From: Cryptomeria japonica
Lineage: Eukaryota; Streptophyta; Pinopsida; Cupressales; Cupressaceae
DNA: 64,000 nt
Reading direction: 5' to 3'
Assembly: GCF_030272615.1 (NCBI RefSeq)
Contig: NC_081409.1
Coordinates: 648,804,468-648,868,467, forward strand
Of this stretch, positions 22,001 through 34,160 are shown in pieces. The position numbers were made by a program, and so were the translations under genes. Every line of letters begins with the position of its first letter. The stretch's first letter is position 1. The notes under the pieces are model-generated. The model was given only the letters and a program-made list of their open reading frames with translations, ran no database searches and was not told the DNA's origin.

Positions 22001-25000
22001 GGGATTGTATTGGTCACTTTGCTAGATTTTAGGAGAGGATGCTGAGGCAAATATGCCCAATCATTACATGCTAATGATTCCTCAGATTTTGAATCCTTCT
22101 CTTGCAGTAACCTTTGATTATGCTTCCTTTATTACTAATGCTATCCATGAAGGATTGATAGGAATAAAGAATGGGAAAGTGGATAGGCCTTTTGGATGGT
22201 ATTCCCTCCTCATGCATCTATTTTTATTCAAGGGTGGTGGTTATTTTACAAATGGAATGGACCTTGTAAAAGAGAAAGATGGAGAAAAGATGCCTATGAA
22301 ATTATGGAGTATAGTGCTGTCATGGGACAGAAATGATGCTAGTTTCTTGAAGTTTGATAAATGTTTTGCATCAAAGATTAGGACTCTCCTCTGTTCAGAA
22401 AATCCAAGAGTCCCCAAGGTTCTTTTGGAATTTATTAGACCAAAAGAATTTGCAGAAAATATAAAAATTGTCCATAATTGGGGTGATATTTACTTATACC
22501 CTGTCTCCATAGTTTTTCAGAGTATTTGGTTTTAGAGGCACTCCATTTTTATTGCCTTATCAGGTCCCTCTCAAAGTGGGAACTGCAGAAATCCTCAGAC
22601 AAATTGGTAGTGTGCAAGAGGTAGAGCTAACAAGTAGGGGTAAGGGGACTATTTTCCCTATGGTTACTATAGCCCACCAATTTGTAATAACCAAGGGAGG
22701 TTGGAACTTTTTTGAGGATTTTCTTAAACCTTATCATTTGTCAACTGCAGTGTCCAGGTGTGCCGATCTTGAAGATTTCTTCAATGGCATGTTTAGAAAG
22801 AGGGCAATATGCAGAGGTAGACCCCATCAATTTCAGTTTCCTGAAGACCTCATTAGAAATGAGTTTGATCTAGATGAGCAGGAGCTGAGGAAGGAAAAGT
22901 GGGTGGCTTATAAAAAGGCCTTAGACTTTGTACATCAGTTTGATACTAGTTATGACCCATTGTCTAGCTTTCACCCTTTTGAGGAGAAAATAAAGTTCCT
23001 AATTCTTTGCTTTGAGGATGAAATGTAGACTTTGAAAGAAAAGAGGGAGGTTGTAATTAAAAACAACCCTGAAAAGGCAAGAATGGTTCTAAGTAGGTCT
23101 GCATCCACTAGAGCAATCCCTCTTGGCGACTACATGTTGCACAAGAAGTCTAATTATAGTGTGTTAATGCCTACAACAGGGGAGCCCTCTACCTCTAAAG
23201 GAAAGAGGAAGATACAAGATGTCACTGACATCTAAGATAGCCCAAAGAAGCAGAGACTAGGAAAAGAAATACAATCTGATATACCCTTGTACTCTCCATC
23301 TCAATCCCCTATTCATATAGGAGATGAACATGTACCAGCTGAACAACTGATATAGTTAGGCAGTTTGGGAGAAATAGCTTACACATATGATGAAGTAGAA
23401 GAGGGAATGCCAGAAGAGCCCCTTGCTACTGAGATGAACATCACTACCAATGAGTTCAAGGGCTAGGAGTGGGATCTTGAGATCAAGCAAGCCAGTTGAC
23501 AAGATAGTACCATCAAGGTGAGTCTTCAACACTGATGATCTCCTCTTCTCTTGCAAGACCTCCACCTACCAGCCCCATTATTGAGTTCCCACCATCTCTA
23601 GCACCTTCTAGTTCTCAAATGGTTGAGATCACTCCCCAAGAATTGGAGAATTTAAAACAGGCTCAGGCCTTGTATGCAAAGAAGTATGAAGAAAGAGTAA
23701 GGTCTACCATTTCAATTTTTGTAGACACCATGGGGCCCTCACTATTATATAACAACATAAGCAAGATTTTAGATATGTGGAATGAGCTTAATGGAGATAA
23801 GGCCATTTTGATGCCTATTTTTGACAAGTGGAAGCCTAGAGAGCAGGATTTGGAGCTTATTTGTGTATCTTATGATGAAGCAGGGGTTGATCCTATCATC
23901 AAATCCACTTGTGAGACCACAAAGGATCTAATAAAATTAGTAGAAAGGATAGATAATGCTGATGAGAAGATCAACTTGTACAAAAAGGAGTACACTGATT
24001 AGGTTTTTGAATTGATTCCAGGAGTTTTTGTCAGCCCAAATCAATTGAAGGACAAACAAGTGTGGCTTAAGGAATTAGAGGCCAAATTGTCAGCTAGAAT
24101 AAAAGTAATTGTTGACTTAGATGATGCTTCCTTTTTTTTTGTAACAATTCAGAAGATAGAGAGAATCAAATCTCATTATGGTTTTCTCAATTCAGAGGTC
24201 AACAAGATGAGAAATTCATGGAAAAGGTTAACCAAGGCAAAGGCAAAAGTGATTAATTTTGAGTGGCCAACTAATGATGTGTACAATGAATTTACAAGAA
24301 AATATGCCATTCAGGATGCAAAACAGTTAGAAGAGGTTGCAACGGGACAATAAGTAGAAGAAGCCACAGAGGTTGAAAAAGACTTGTAACTATTTTTGTA
24401 AAAGGTTTTGTAACTTCTTCTTGAAAAGAAATGATTGTAACAAATTCTCCTAGGAAAATCCAAAGCTATGTGCATCCATATTATTATAAATGGATACCAG
24501 GACTAGTAGAGAAACGATCGCAAAGAATTGTAAGAAAATGCTGTAGAAATTTATCTGATCTTTTCCAAGTTTTAATGGAGAATATTCGAAGGTTTCTTGT
24601 AATACTTTTTTGAAGAAAATATCAATATATAGACCATTGGTTTTGAGTAAAAACTTTGTGTTGTCTTCAAATGTGTTCGTAAGTGTTTACTGTTTCATTC
24701 TAAATAATCTAGGGTTATTTCGTTTGAATAGGGGTTGTAAGGCAAATTTTTAGTAGATATGTTTCTTAGCTTTTCTCTTCAGGAGGGGAATTAAATATGC
24801 AGGAATCACTTCTACCAGTAAATTCTCTGTAGGATACTTTGAATCTTGATGAGCATAGTTTGCTGTGGTATGAATAAATTCTTATGTGTGTCAGGCATAT
24901 ATAGGGATCTGCAGAAGCCGAGGCAATGGCATGTGTAGAGATATTTTGATTGGGGGAGTATTGTTTGAATTTAGATGACTCTGTGACCTTGGATAAGGCA

Positions 25001-25329
25001 CTGGTATAGATCAAGGTTGTTTATTACATATTTTGTAGGTCAAATACTGAATATGAGTACAATTTTCATTCCTTTGTTTCAGTAAGTTTTAAGGTGATTA
25101 GATCTACTGGTTTTCTGGACTAGTTTGCTATGGATTTATCTTTTAAAAGTGTGAATTTAGTTCACAAAGGTATACCCGCCTGGACTCAAAATAGGTCCGA
25201 AGTGTAGAAGGTTAAATTAAACCTTGTCATATGTTGTCCTAGAAGTTTCCTTCTCTTTAATATCTTTTTTGCACAGAGTTATCATATCATTATAAGGATG
25301 TTGAAGTGAATCAAATTTTGAAGACAACA
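19086..25329 (+). repeat. Element T 3' LTR (6,244 bp)
   Basis: It aligns along its length with 3916-10743. The main length difference is a deletion of about 615 bp at 23489/23490, corresponding to about 8317-8931 of the 5' copy, with a few bases of shared sequence (GCAA) at the junction. It keeps a 29 bp segment (near 24198-24226) lost from the 5' copy. Substitutions are mostly transitions and are denser in the CG-containing first third than in the coding part. Confidence 0.93.
21384..24389 (+). pseudogene. LTR-embedded reading frame of element T, copy 2 (broken, deleted)
   Basis: This is the sister copy of 6212-9803, from the same ATG (MEPKREFSG here) to the same ending (VEKDL, TAA 24387). 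A one-base insertion near 22515 shifts the frame. The 615 bp deletion near 23490 removes about 205 codons and happens to restore the original frame. TAG or TAA stops specific to this copy (about 21637, 22021, 23464, 24000, 24351) correspond to CAG or CAA in copy 1. Stops near 21456, 23026, 23233 and 23351 are shared with copy 1. Comparing the copies gives a good view of the ancestral frame; the function is unknown. Confidence 0.72.
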
Positions 25330-25334
25330 GTTTG
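25330..25334 (+). repeat. Target-site duplication of element T, right copy
   Basis: GTTTG directly follows the ...GACAACA end of T's 3' LTR and matches 3911-3915. G's pol frame resumes in phase immediately after it. Confidence 0.95.
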
Positions 25335-26690
25335 TTATTCAGGGGTGGATAGTTGTGTGTTCCAAAGGGTTCTATGAGAGAGAACCTCATTCAAGAGAAG
25401 CACAATGGGTGCTTAAGTGGACATTTCAGTCTCAACAAGACCTTAGAGTTGGTTCAAAGGTTCTATTATTGGCGTAAGATGCAGAAAGACATCAGGAGGT
25501 ATGTTGAGTAGTGCTTGGTATGTCATATTGAAAAAGGTAATTCCTCTAATGTTGGTTTATATCAGCCTCTTCCCATTCCACATAGGCCTCGGGATTGCTT
25601 TAGTATGGATTTTGTGGTGGGATTACCTAGAACTCAAGCAGGATTTGATAGCATCTTTGAAGTAGTTTATAGATTTAGAAAAATGGCTCACTTTATTCCT
25701 TGTAAGACAACACATGATGCAAGTCATATTGCTTATTTGTTTTTCAAAGAAGTTGTTAGAATTCATGGTTTGCCTACTAGCATTGTTTCAGATAGGGATG
25801 TTAAGTTTCTTCGTCATTTCTAGAAGACATTATGGAAGAGATTGGGTACTAATCTCTCTTTTGGTTCAGCTTATCATCCACAAACTGATGGCCAAACTAA
25901 AGTTGTGAACATGTCTCTTGGAAACATTCTTAGATGCTTGACAAAGGAATATGGGCAGAGTTGGGATCAACTCATTCATCAAGTAGAATATGCCTACAAT
26001 GACAGTGTTAACCGGTCTATAGGTAAAAGTCCATTTGAAGTTGTTTATGGTATGCATCCAAGGGGTATAATGGAGTTGACGGATATCACTAGCAAAATAA
26101 GAGTTGAACAACAAATGACATGGCTCAGTCCATGAAGGAGGTTCATGAGAAAGTGAGACAAGCTCTCCAAGATACCTCTCAAAAAGTCAAGGCAAGAGTG
26201 GATGCTACAAAGAGAGATGTTCAGTTTTCCATAGGTGATTATGTGATGGTTCATTTAAATAAGGCAAGGCTACAAAAGGGAGTTCCAAGAAAACTTTAGA
26301 TGAAGAGGATAGGCCCTTTCAAGATCTTGGCTAAGTATGGGTCTAATGCTTACAAAGTTGATTTGCTTACTAATGTTTCTTTGTACACCATTTTTAATGT
26401 TGCAGATCTGATTGTTTTCAAAGGGTAGCCACCTGAGGAGATTCAATGAGTTTTAGATGTTTCCAAATCCCTTTCTGATCTATCTCTCCCTTCTCTTTCT
26501 TTTCCCCAAGCAGAATAGGTTCTAGACTCCAGAATTCTCAAAAAGACAAGGAATCACACCTACATGGCGCATTTTGTCAAATGGAAGGATCAGCCTATCT
26601 CAGAGGCCACATGGATACCTAAAGCTAACTTTCAGAAAGTTGGCATACCTTCTTCTTTGCTGCCTCAAGGAGTCACAAGACTTCTTTGTC
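25335..26690 (+). pseudogene. int: Element G integrase and chromodomain (right part of pol, broken)
   Basis: The frame continues in phase from 3915. The HHCC finger spans HNGCLSGHFSLNKTL to CLVCH (about 25407-25528). The core has SMDFVVGLP (first Asp) and VSDRDVKF (second Asp). The catalytic Glu of the DGQTE motif is Lys (codon 25899-25901, AAA), which would abolish activity. TAG stops lie at 25508 and 25821, and a frameshift near 26110-26135. Downstream are the GPF-type module (RIGPFKILAK) and, at about 26520-26640, a chromodomain (YMAHFVKWKDQPISEATW), the part that directs chromoviruses to marked chromatin. Confidence 0.9.
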
Positions 26691-26702
26691 TTTGGGGGAG
26701 TA
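26691..26702 (+). other. Element G polypurine tract
   Basis: TTTGGGGGAGTA directly precedes the 3' LTR and follows the chromodomain. It is the expected plus-strand priming site. Confidence 0.8.
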
Positions 26703-26705
26703 TGG

Positions 26706-28854
26706 TGTAGGAGCACCTAGTTGAGTAAAACTCCCATTTTTGAGTTTTTAATGATTTCATGTTTGTAGTGTCTTGTGTTAGGTTGATAATGTTGTTTTAG
26801 GTTGTTATGAGTCATTTGTAGTGGTTTTGATCTTATTTTGGGCTCAAGAGATCAAATTTTACATTTCAGGCTTTGAGTTGACAATTTTTGGCAAAAAAGT
26901 GCAAAATTGCTAAAAAGGTCTTCTAATGCTTTCAAAAGCATTGAAACATGTTTGATAAGTGTTTTTAGGCATGTCTAAGTTGATAAGGCTAGATTGTCAA
27001 AAATGCCTTTTTGAGCAAGAAATGTTGTCATTTGGCTCAAAAAGTTGTCAAAGTTGTCATCTTTGTGTTTTTCTTGCAAAACGTGGTTGTGGAAGCCTCT
27101 TGTCCATACTAAGCTTGATAACCAACTTTTTGGACTATAAAAACACCTCTCTTTGCTTTGAAGAAGGTTGGTGATTGTTTAAACAAGAGTTTCTTCAATA
27201 AAATCATGAGATAATGGCTTTATAACTAGTTTTTGTATCTTTTAGTGCAATGATCCATGTTGTAGCTTCTTAATCCATACTATACCTTTGGGAAAGTGTG
27301 CATAGTACTTGTATAATGCTCTCTAGTTTATTGTTGCATTGGTTTCTTTTGGGAGTTTGATTGTACAAAATTATTTCCAAATTGTGTGCTCGCTACCCTA
27401 TCAAGGGTTTGAAGTTCCAAAATGAGTCCACTTGACTAATCCATGCTTGGGATCCCACAATATGGATTCAGTCAAGTTGGTACTCATGTATATATTATAC
27501 ATATTCTTTGTTTTAAGACAAAATGGTGGTTGGAAGAAGGATTTGAGTGAATACTAGGCAAGTATTGATTACTTGGCTAGTAGTGTGTTTAAAACTCAAG
27601 ATTTGCACCCAAAGTCTAATTTGGAGGAACAAATACATGAGGCAGAGGTTTGGACATATGGTCAATGGTGTTTAAGATCACATTTTCTCATTGGTCTAGC
27701 TTGATCCTATTAAATGTTATCCTTTTGTAAGAAAACAGTGAGTTCACTATTTTTATGAATTGTATTTGACAAAATGCTCATGGAATGCTTTAAGAGCATA
27801 ATCCAAGCCTTGAATCATGAAGGCAATGTAATAGGATTTTTGTTTAATGTTTGAACCTCATTGAGTTTCTGTACAAGTTGATGCTTCTTGTAAAACAGGT
27901 CCAAAAAGTGCAGCAACAATCTGACTGGTAAAGGGCAGCAAGTTGACAGTCACAGTGACATTTCTCTCCATTTTCAGTTGCTTTCCAAGTGTTTGGCATT
28001 ATGCTTGTGTGTCAGAGGCAGGGGACACATGTCTAAGATAGATCAAATGACCTAAGAAGGTCTAGGCACTTGCTTTGATGGACAACAAAGAAAACTAGGT
28101 GGACAAGCTTCAAAACCCTCCAAAACCCTACAATTAGGCCACAAATGGTGGACGTTCCTCATATTGCCCTAACAGTGGCCTAAATCTTGAAAATAAGCTA
28201 GTACCTCTAAACCATCAACCAAATCAATTTTTTTGGAGGAGAAGCCCATCGTTGAGTAGAATAAGCAAAAAACATTCCAATTAGGCCTCCACGGGCTAGT
28301 AGCCTTTTTGGGTTGCATAACACACAAATGACAGTTTTGGTCAAAATGCTCAAACCCTATTCTAAGGAGGAGTTGGGGGCTTGTGAAACCTTAGGAGAAC
28401 AATCCTAAATAGTGAGACAAATGTCAAATGGTTCCTTGGACAACGTGTAGCCCCTTTTGGGGTTTTGGTCCCTTGGTTGTCTAGTGTAGTAAGCGAAGGC
28501 TATGGGCCTTAAACTAAACTTTGAGCATCAAAACTAGAATAAAGCCTCACTGCCCTTACTTGTCCATGTGAAATAATCTTAAAGAACTCTGAAATAGAGG
28601 GTTGAATTCTAAAGATCAAATATTGAGGGTGTGTTGATGGGTGGAGTGAGCAATTTGAGTAGATTTGGGCATGAGAGTGAGCCTTCACCAAAAGGGGAGT
28701 GTGCTAGGAAAGTGATACATGAGATACTTGGTAATATAACCACAAGAAGGACTTTATAAACACATACAGTAGACTCAAACAAGTTTTTGGGTAACAAATT
28801 TAACCTCTTGAGTAAATTTGCCTTTTGAGCACTTTACTAGCAATCTCCCTATCA
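26706..28854 (+). repeat. Element G 3' LTR (about 2.15 kb)
   Basis: It begins at TGTAGGAGCACC just after the polypurine tract (TGGTGT at 26703 is an alternative start) and ends CCCTATCA at 28854. The last 622 bp match the partial 5' LTR at 1-622. A TATA box lies at 27136. No reading frame of note is present. Confidence 0.87.
27136..27143 (+). promoter_or_regulatory. TATA box of element G LTR
   Basis: TATAAAAA lies about 430 bp into the LTR, placing the likely RNA start about 30 bp further on. The corresponding part of the 5' LTR is outside the window. Confidence 0.6.
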
Positions 28855-29594
28855 TTGGGCAGTTCAACTCTAGTTTTGACACAACCACAACTGGTAGTTA
28901 AAGAGAGTGTACAGTCTGTACCGGTACAGATCAATTTTGAGTAAGAGAATGTACAAGGCACTAGTAACACTGTGGATGATACTCCATCGGCAATAACTGA
29001 TACTGCACCAAGTGGTGAAGCCACCTGTACAATAGAGGTTGAGATGGACAAGGTAAAATCAACTGAGTCCATAAAGACAGGTAAAACTAATTCCCTGACA
29101 AGAGTTTTGGCAATTGATACTTCTCAGGTCAAGAATAAATGAGTATCTGAGTTAAGTCCAAAAGAATTAATGATGATGGCCACTAAGAAATTGCTAAAGG
29201 AAATAATTGTAGACAAAGGGTTAATTGATCAATCAGTCTCTGTACTACACAGAATAATGCCTAACTTTCAAATTGAGGATGGAGCAAGCCCTTCTGGTAA
29301 GCTCAAGATTTTAACAGATCACACATCAAATAATTATCAATATTTGAGATATATTGCAAACCAAAAGGCTTTGGATAGTTTCTCTATAGCTAAAAGAGCA
29401 GCTTTTGATCAACTCATAGGAACTGGGAAGAAGAAAATAGAAGACAATCTTATTCCCATTGAAATTTATTTAAAAAAATGTACTAATATTTACAGAAAAT
29501 GTTGTAATTTGGGAAATCTTATAGCCAATGTAGATAGTAGATTGAAAGAGTTATATGACAAAATGGCTAATATTGCTAACTCTTTTGATGGACT
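28855..29594 (+). pseudogene. Element E ORFx, C-terminal part, first segment
   Basis: The frame (frame 1) is open except for TGA/TAA-type stops near 28942 and 29140. It encodes an acidic Thr/Val/Pro-rich linker followed by a helical region (KKLLKEIIVDKGLIDQ, LHRIMPNFQI, IYRKCCNLGNLI). It corresponds to the part of ORFx in B that reads IPILKMIAPNC and the following coiled coil. The function is unknown. It stops at the insertion of A and resumes in phase at 36286 after removal of A and one target-site copy. Confidence 0.65.
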
Positions 29595-30410
29595 TGTTAG
29601 GATTAATGATAGTCCCAAAGATACTGAGAGGGGTGGGGGGGAGTGAATCAGTATCTAACTAGTTAGGAGAATATTTGACCTTATTAAATATTTTGCATTC
29701 CAAAACAGTGTACCGGTAAACAAGAATTAATGCAGTAAATAGGAACAGTAAAGACAGCATAGAAAACACACCATAACACAAGATGTTTAATGAGGAAACC
29801 CAGTGTGGGAAAAACCTCGGTGGGATTTGTGACCCACAATATTCACTCAGTGGCCAATAAATGGATATTACTTACAAGAGGGGCCTGCACATGCAGGAAG
29901 GCCAACTTCTTAGAGCTCACTACTCAATCTACAAAATGGAAGTCTCACTGACTTACAAAATGGATTATAAAAATCCAATATAATGTATTGCTAAAATTTA
30001 GCATCTGCTATGCTAGGTTCAGTACCAGTTTAAGCTCATACTATAAACATAAACCTTATACAAAATCTGCCTTAATATTTGCTCATCACTTCTACCATAT
30101 CCATCTCTTACATCTGTCTATCATCTAAATGATTTATAAGATCTCATACATGTATGAGTCTATTAAAATATACCATGTTGACTTTACAAAAGATATTTAC
30201 AATTAAATACAATAAACAAAACTTTGTTCCTATCGGCTGGGGTGCCGGTAAACATTGTTGTTGCTATCGGTGAAGTGTCTATCGGTGTCGGTGCCTGCCA
30301 ATAGTTTTACCAAATGAATGTTGGGTGGTTTTCTGAAGGTTGCCAGTAGGTTGCAAGGTTTCCATCAATGACAACACCATTATTTCTCACTAGAGTGTAG
30401 AATGCCAACA
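29595..30410 (-). repeat. Element A 3' LTR
   Basis: 816 bp, TGTTAG...CCAACA on the + strand, paired with 35493-36280. It contains the G-run stem-loop at 29622-29653 with intact nine-base arms. It keeps about 28 bp (near 30270-30297) that the other A LTR has lost. Confidence 0.88.
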
Positions 30411-30424
30411 ATCTCTCCCTTTGG
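30411..30424 (-). other. Element A polypurine tract
   Basis: On the - strand CCAAAGGGAGAGAT directly precedes the 3' LTR start TGTTGGCATTC. The form is typical of plant copia elements. Confidence 0.82.
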
Positions 30425-30643
30425 CATTGATGGCAACACTCATGAGAAAAATAAAAAATCTTTTCCAAAAATGAAGTCCAAAAATTTACCAAAAATGTGT
30501 GCCCCCCCTGAGCAAATGATCTCCTCTGATAGCCATTTTTCTTTTTCCACTACTCCCCCTTTGACATCAATGACAAAGGTTGTCAAAAATTGTCAAATGA
30601 GTCAAGAATTTCACCTTGAACTTTGTAACCGATTGGTTACAAT

Positions 30644-33600
30644 CTAGAATATGTCAGCTAAAACAAAGTTTAGGCTCTGTATAAATCTGTTGTTGTCCTT
30701 CATGGTTGCCTCAATTCTTTGGATCGTACTGGTGAGATGATGCATATGCTCCTCCGGTGACTTTTGACCTTGAATTAATGCCTCAGAGATCTCTTTCCTC
30801 AGAGAGATAAGGTTATCTAATTTAGGACTAAGTTTATGCTTAAGCTCTCTAGCTTTTGCCTTGATCCTTTCTTTCTCTTTCTCTAATTTTTCCAATTTTT
30901 CCTCAAATCCTGCTATCTCTTGTTCAATAACTGATATAGGTTCAGATGAACCAATGATATTATTAGCTATATCACCTATCTCCTTTTGAACTTTGCTTAT
31001 TTCCTTATCAATGTTCACTGTTAACAGATTTGTCTTGCATGTATCTCTGTACAGTTCCTGATACTCCAAAATTGTTGTATTGAGTGCCGGTAAAAGTGCA
31101 TTAATGTGTTCCATGCACTTCTTTATTGATTCCTCAAAGAATTTTTCTTTTTCCTTTTCTATTTTCTCTTTGAATGTTTCCTCATTTATTTGATCAACTG
31201 TTAGTATATTTCCAACAATGAATTTAGGCAATGTGTCTAGCTATCCTAAAGAATCCTTTACTTGATCTAAATTGCATTTTGGTGCAATCATCTTTAGAAT
31301 AGGAATAGTGTCATCAATTGCCTTATAGGCCAATGCATTACAATCGGTTATTTTCTTTATTGAGTCCAGAAGTACTTCAGTCACATTTGTAGGTTTGAAT
31401 TCGCTCAGTGAAGTACTAGATGTCTAACCAATTGCCTTTACTATCTCAGTGCTTACAATACTAGCAACCAGTTCTCTTGTCTCAACCTCAGGAGGATCAG
31501 TCTGAGTTTGCATTTCAACTAGCAATGGTTTGGGCTTCTTAGTGATTACCATTTGTACTATCTCAATGTGTACTTGTCTATCTACCAATTTCTCTGTTGG
31601 TTTCTCTGTATTATCTATTGCTGGTATCTCTGTGTTATCCACTGTCGGTATCTCTATCTCTGTCAGTTTTACTATGCCAGCATCTACATTACCAGTATTT
31701 ATTTCACTGTCCAAAGGTTTCTTTGTATGTACTCTTTTCTCTGTTTGCTCTGTTTGTATTCCAACCTTAATATTTTTTGTCGGTTGCTCAATGTTTTCAT
31801 TGTTAGCAACACTATTTTTCACCTTAGTGCTATCCTTGTCCGCTACTATGCTCACTTCCTGAGTATCAATGTTCATTATGTATAAAATTTCCGACTCAGG
31901 GTTAGTATCCTCATGTGGTATGTCAACATTTTCAGTAGCCGGTATGTCCTTAGTCTATACCGGTGGAGTAACCAAAGGTGGTGGTAGGTTGTCAGTTACT
32001 TTTATGTTTGGTAATCCACCAACTTTACCTTTTCCTTTGTCTTTGTCCTTTTGATAAACCTTGAAAGTTTTCTTAGGTTTGTTCAACTCTTCCTATTTTT
32101 CCTTCTCTATAAAAAAGATGTCCCACTTGTTTGTTGTTTCCTCTGCAATTTCATTGACTCTACCAGCTATTAGGCTCACATGTCAGTTTCCACTTGCAAA
32201 AAATGATCTGTTAGCTTCACTAATAAGTTCATCAATCTCCTCTACAGAGTTAACCGGATGTACCGCTAGAAGTTTTTCAATCTTCAGTTTCTTGTCTAGC
32301 TCCATAACTACAATCCTCTTAGCATCTAACCTTCTGTACAATTCATTAGGAAAATCATCTACAACTTCTATTAATACTTTCTTGTAAATGTCAAGATGTA
32401 GAATAATGTTGTTCTCAATACTTTCCTTTTTTGCATTAGTGAATGTATTATACAGTTTGCTAACATTTTCCAAGTTGCCTTCATTAGTGATTTCACTCAA
32501 TAAGTTATCCAGAGGTGGTATAACCTATTTTTGTTTCTTCTTAGGTGTCAACTTCTTTGTCGGTGGTCTTACTACCTGTTTCTTCTTCCTTAGTGTTCTT
32601 GTTTTCTTGGGTGGAGGAGAGGGTACCGATGAAGGTTTTCTCTTCCTATCAACTCTCTTAAACTCAACAGGTATCTCACTGTCAGATGATGTACCAACTG
32701 GTGAGATGTGTGCCTCCGGCTATAATCCTTCTAGGTCACTTTCCTTTATTCTGGTTATGTTCATGACATTTTCTTTTATTTCCTTTACTTGTTTAGGTGC
32801 ACTCCTTATGTACTTTTCTCTTTTCTTCCTTTGTTTCAGTGTTTGTACATCACTCTTAATTGATTCTACATTACCAAACACCTTTTCTTCTGGTTCTCAA
32901 GTGCCTCTAACAAGGCTTTAGCATAAGTTTCAATAATGTTTACATTTGCCTCATAACCCATTTCAGTTACCCATATAGTTCTAGGAAGAACTGCCTCCAT
33001 CCATATTTCATCCTTTTTAATCACAAAACATATTTCTTTGTTGTACTTGTCTACTATACTCTATGGTAGTCTCACCCTAGTTTTCATTTTTGCTTTGAAG
33101 GTTTTGAAGTATTTTGTTATATTGTTCTCCTTGTCAGTGCCCATGCCGGTGAAGACTTTTAGCAACTGTTTGCCTACCGGTATATCATATCCAAAATCTT
33201 TCTTTCCAATACTGGGAACTTCTTTTGTGAAATATAACATAAGACATACCAAAAGATTGCCAAAACGAAATGTTCCTTTCTTATCACCTTTTATCTTTTT
33301 CAGATTATCTATCAGTTCATCTTTAAGCCACTCACATACATCTATTTTTGCATCATTATTCACCATATCATATGCACTTTTAATGCAAAGAATAGAAACT
33401 GAATTAAGTCAGTTTGCATGTGTGGTTTTGTAACCTAAGATCATGCTTATGAATCTGACATTTATATCCTTGACATCATTTACTCTTAGGGATTTTCTAT
33501 CATATGTTGCTCCTGTTAAGCTCATGATAGTGTTATTAGGAACCTTCTTAGTCTTATCTGGCCTATTATTGGTGGAGGGTAAACCTATCACTGCCCTAAT

Positions 33601-34008
33601 TGCTTCCTTAATGATTTTTCAAACTAAATCTAGCCAGAGAAATTCTACATCAACTCTGCTAAGGACAATTCTTACTACCTCCTTAGAAAATTCAGGGATG
33701 TCCAAGATTTCCACAAAAACTAAAGTTTCAATTACTTTGTGTTCGGGTTTGATATTTCCATTTTCATCACAGATAATAGTTTTAAACATTTTCAATATTT
33801 CCTTAGAACCTAATTCCTCAATATTGCAATGAATATAGATTCTAGGGTCTTCAGCATAAGCAACACCTTTTGGAATTTTAGAAAAAACACCTATGGAATT
33901 ATCTTGTTTCACTATCTTGAGAATGATCTTAAAAACTAGCCTAGGGCATTTCACAACTTCCACAACAGTAGGGTTTGCAATAAATTCTAGAGTAGAGGAA
34001 GAAGCCAT
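30644..34008 (-). pseudogene. ORFx of element A (about 1,120 codons, broken)
   Basis: The frame starts at ATG 34008 (MASSS, the same start in B) and ends at a TAG at 30644, with stops and at least one frameshift between. I do not recognise a family. Order of parts: an N-terminal globular region (about 450 residues) with ENGNI-KPEHKVIETL and FRFGNLLVCLMLYF segments; a basic Lys/Arg/Pro-rich stretch that could act as a nuclear signal; a helical segment (KLYNTFTNAKKESIENNII); an acidic Thr/Val-rich linker; and a long C-terminal coiled coil (EQEIAGFEEKLEKLEKEKERI). No protease, RT, integrase or membrane-anchor pattern is visible. It takes the place of pol. B carries the same frame at similar length. 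Confidence 0.78.
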
Positions 34009-34152
34009 TGAAAAAATACCTTAAATTGCCTGATAATGGTTGAGTGCTAGAGATAAATTGCTTCACTTCTTTGCCTTGGATTCCTTCACTCGGATTTCAC
34101 GCTCTCTGAAAGTTTGAATTCTTGGTGAATTGAAAAAGAAGGAAAAACAATG

Positions 34153-34160
34153 ATTTATAA
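34153..34160 (-). promoter_or_regulatory. Candidate internal TATA box upstream of ORFx in element A
   Basis: On the - strand CATTATAAATCAT lies about 145 bp upstream of the ORFx ATG, in the 300 bp gap between gag and ORFx. The same motif is at the same distance in B (50600). It could drive a separate ORFx transcript. Confidence 0.45.

Larger units (their letters stand above)
3916..25329 (+). mobile_element. Element T: 21.4 kb Tat-like Ty3/gypsy retrotransposon with giant LTRs
   Basis: The LTRs (3916-10743 and 19086-25329) both run from TGTTATCAC to GAAGACAACA and are flanked by perfect GTTTG duplications, so both ends are exact. The 8.3 kb interior carries a primer site of the type used by Ogre/Tat elements (tRNA-Arg, from memory), gag, protease, an extra RNase H, RT, Ty3-type RNase H and integrase, with no chromodomain seen. 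The extra RNase H indicates the Tat group. Two features are odd: the LTRs hold a long reading frame, and the extra RNase H lies before RT. The interior is further broken by solo LTR S. No coding region is intact, so T is dead. Confidence 0.92.
1..28854 (+). mobile_element. Element G: Ty3/gypsy chromovirus, split by element T
   Basis: The element runs from a partial 5' LTR (1-622) through a tRNA-Met-type primer site, gag, protease, RT, RNase H, integrase and chromodomain to a 3' LTR ending at 28854. Domain order and the C-terminal chromodomain place it among the chromoviruses; the clade within them is not resolved. All gag-pol pieces left of the break lie in one frame (frame 1). The pol frame resumes in phase at 25335 once T and one copy of GTTTG are removed. 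It lies in element E, whose ORFx frame is visible just right of 28854. Its own target-site duplication cannot be checked because the 5' end is outside the window. Confidence 0.9.

Noticed and set aside
31530-33832. Series of + strand frames over elements A and B (for example 32388-32921, 48855-49373)
   Set aside because: They are hydrophobic mirror frames opposite the charged ORFx coding strand.
30644-34008. ORFx as an envelope-like gene
   Set aside because: No signal peptide, no clear membrane anchor and no fusion-type segment; it follows gag rather than pol.
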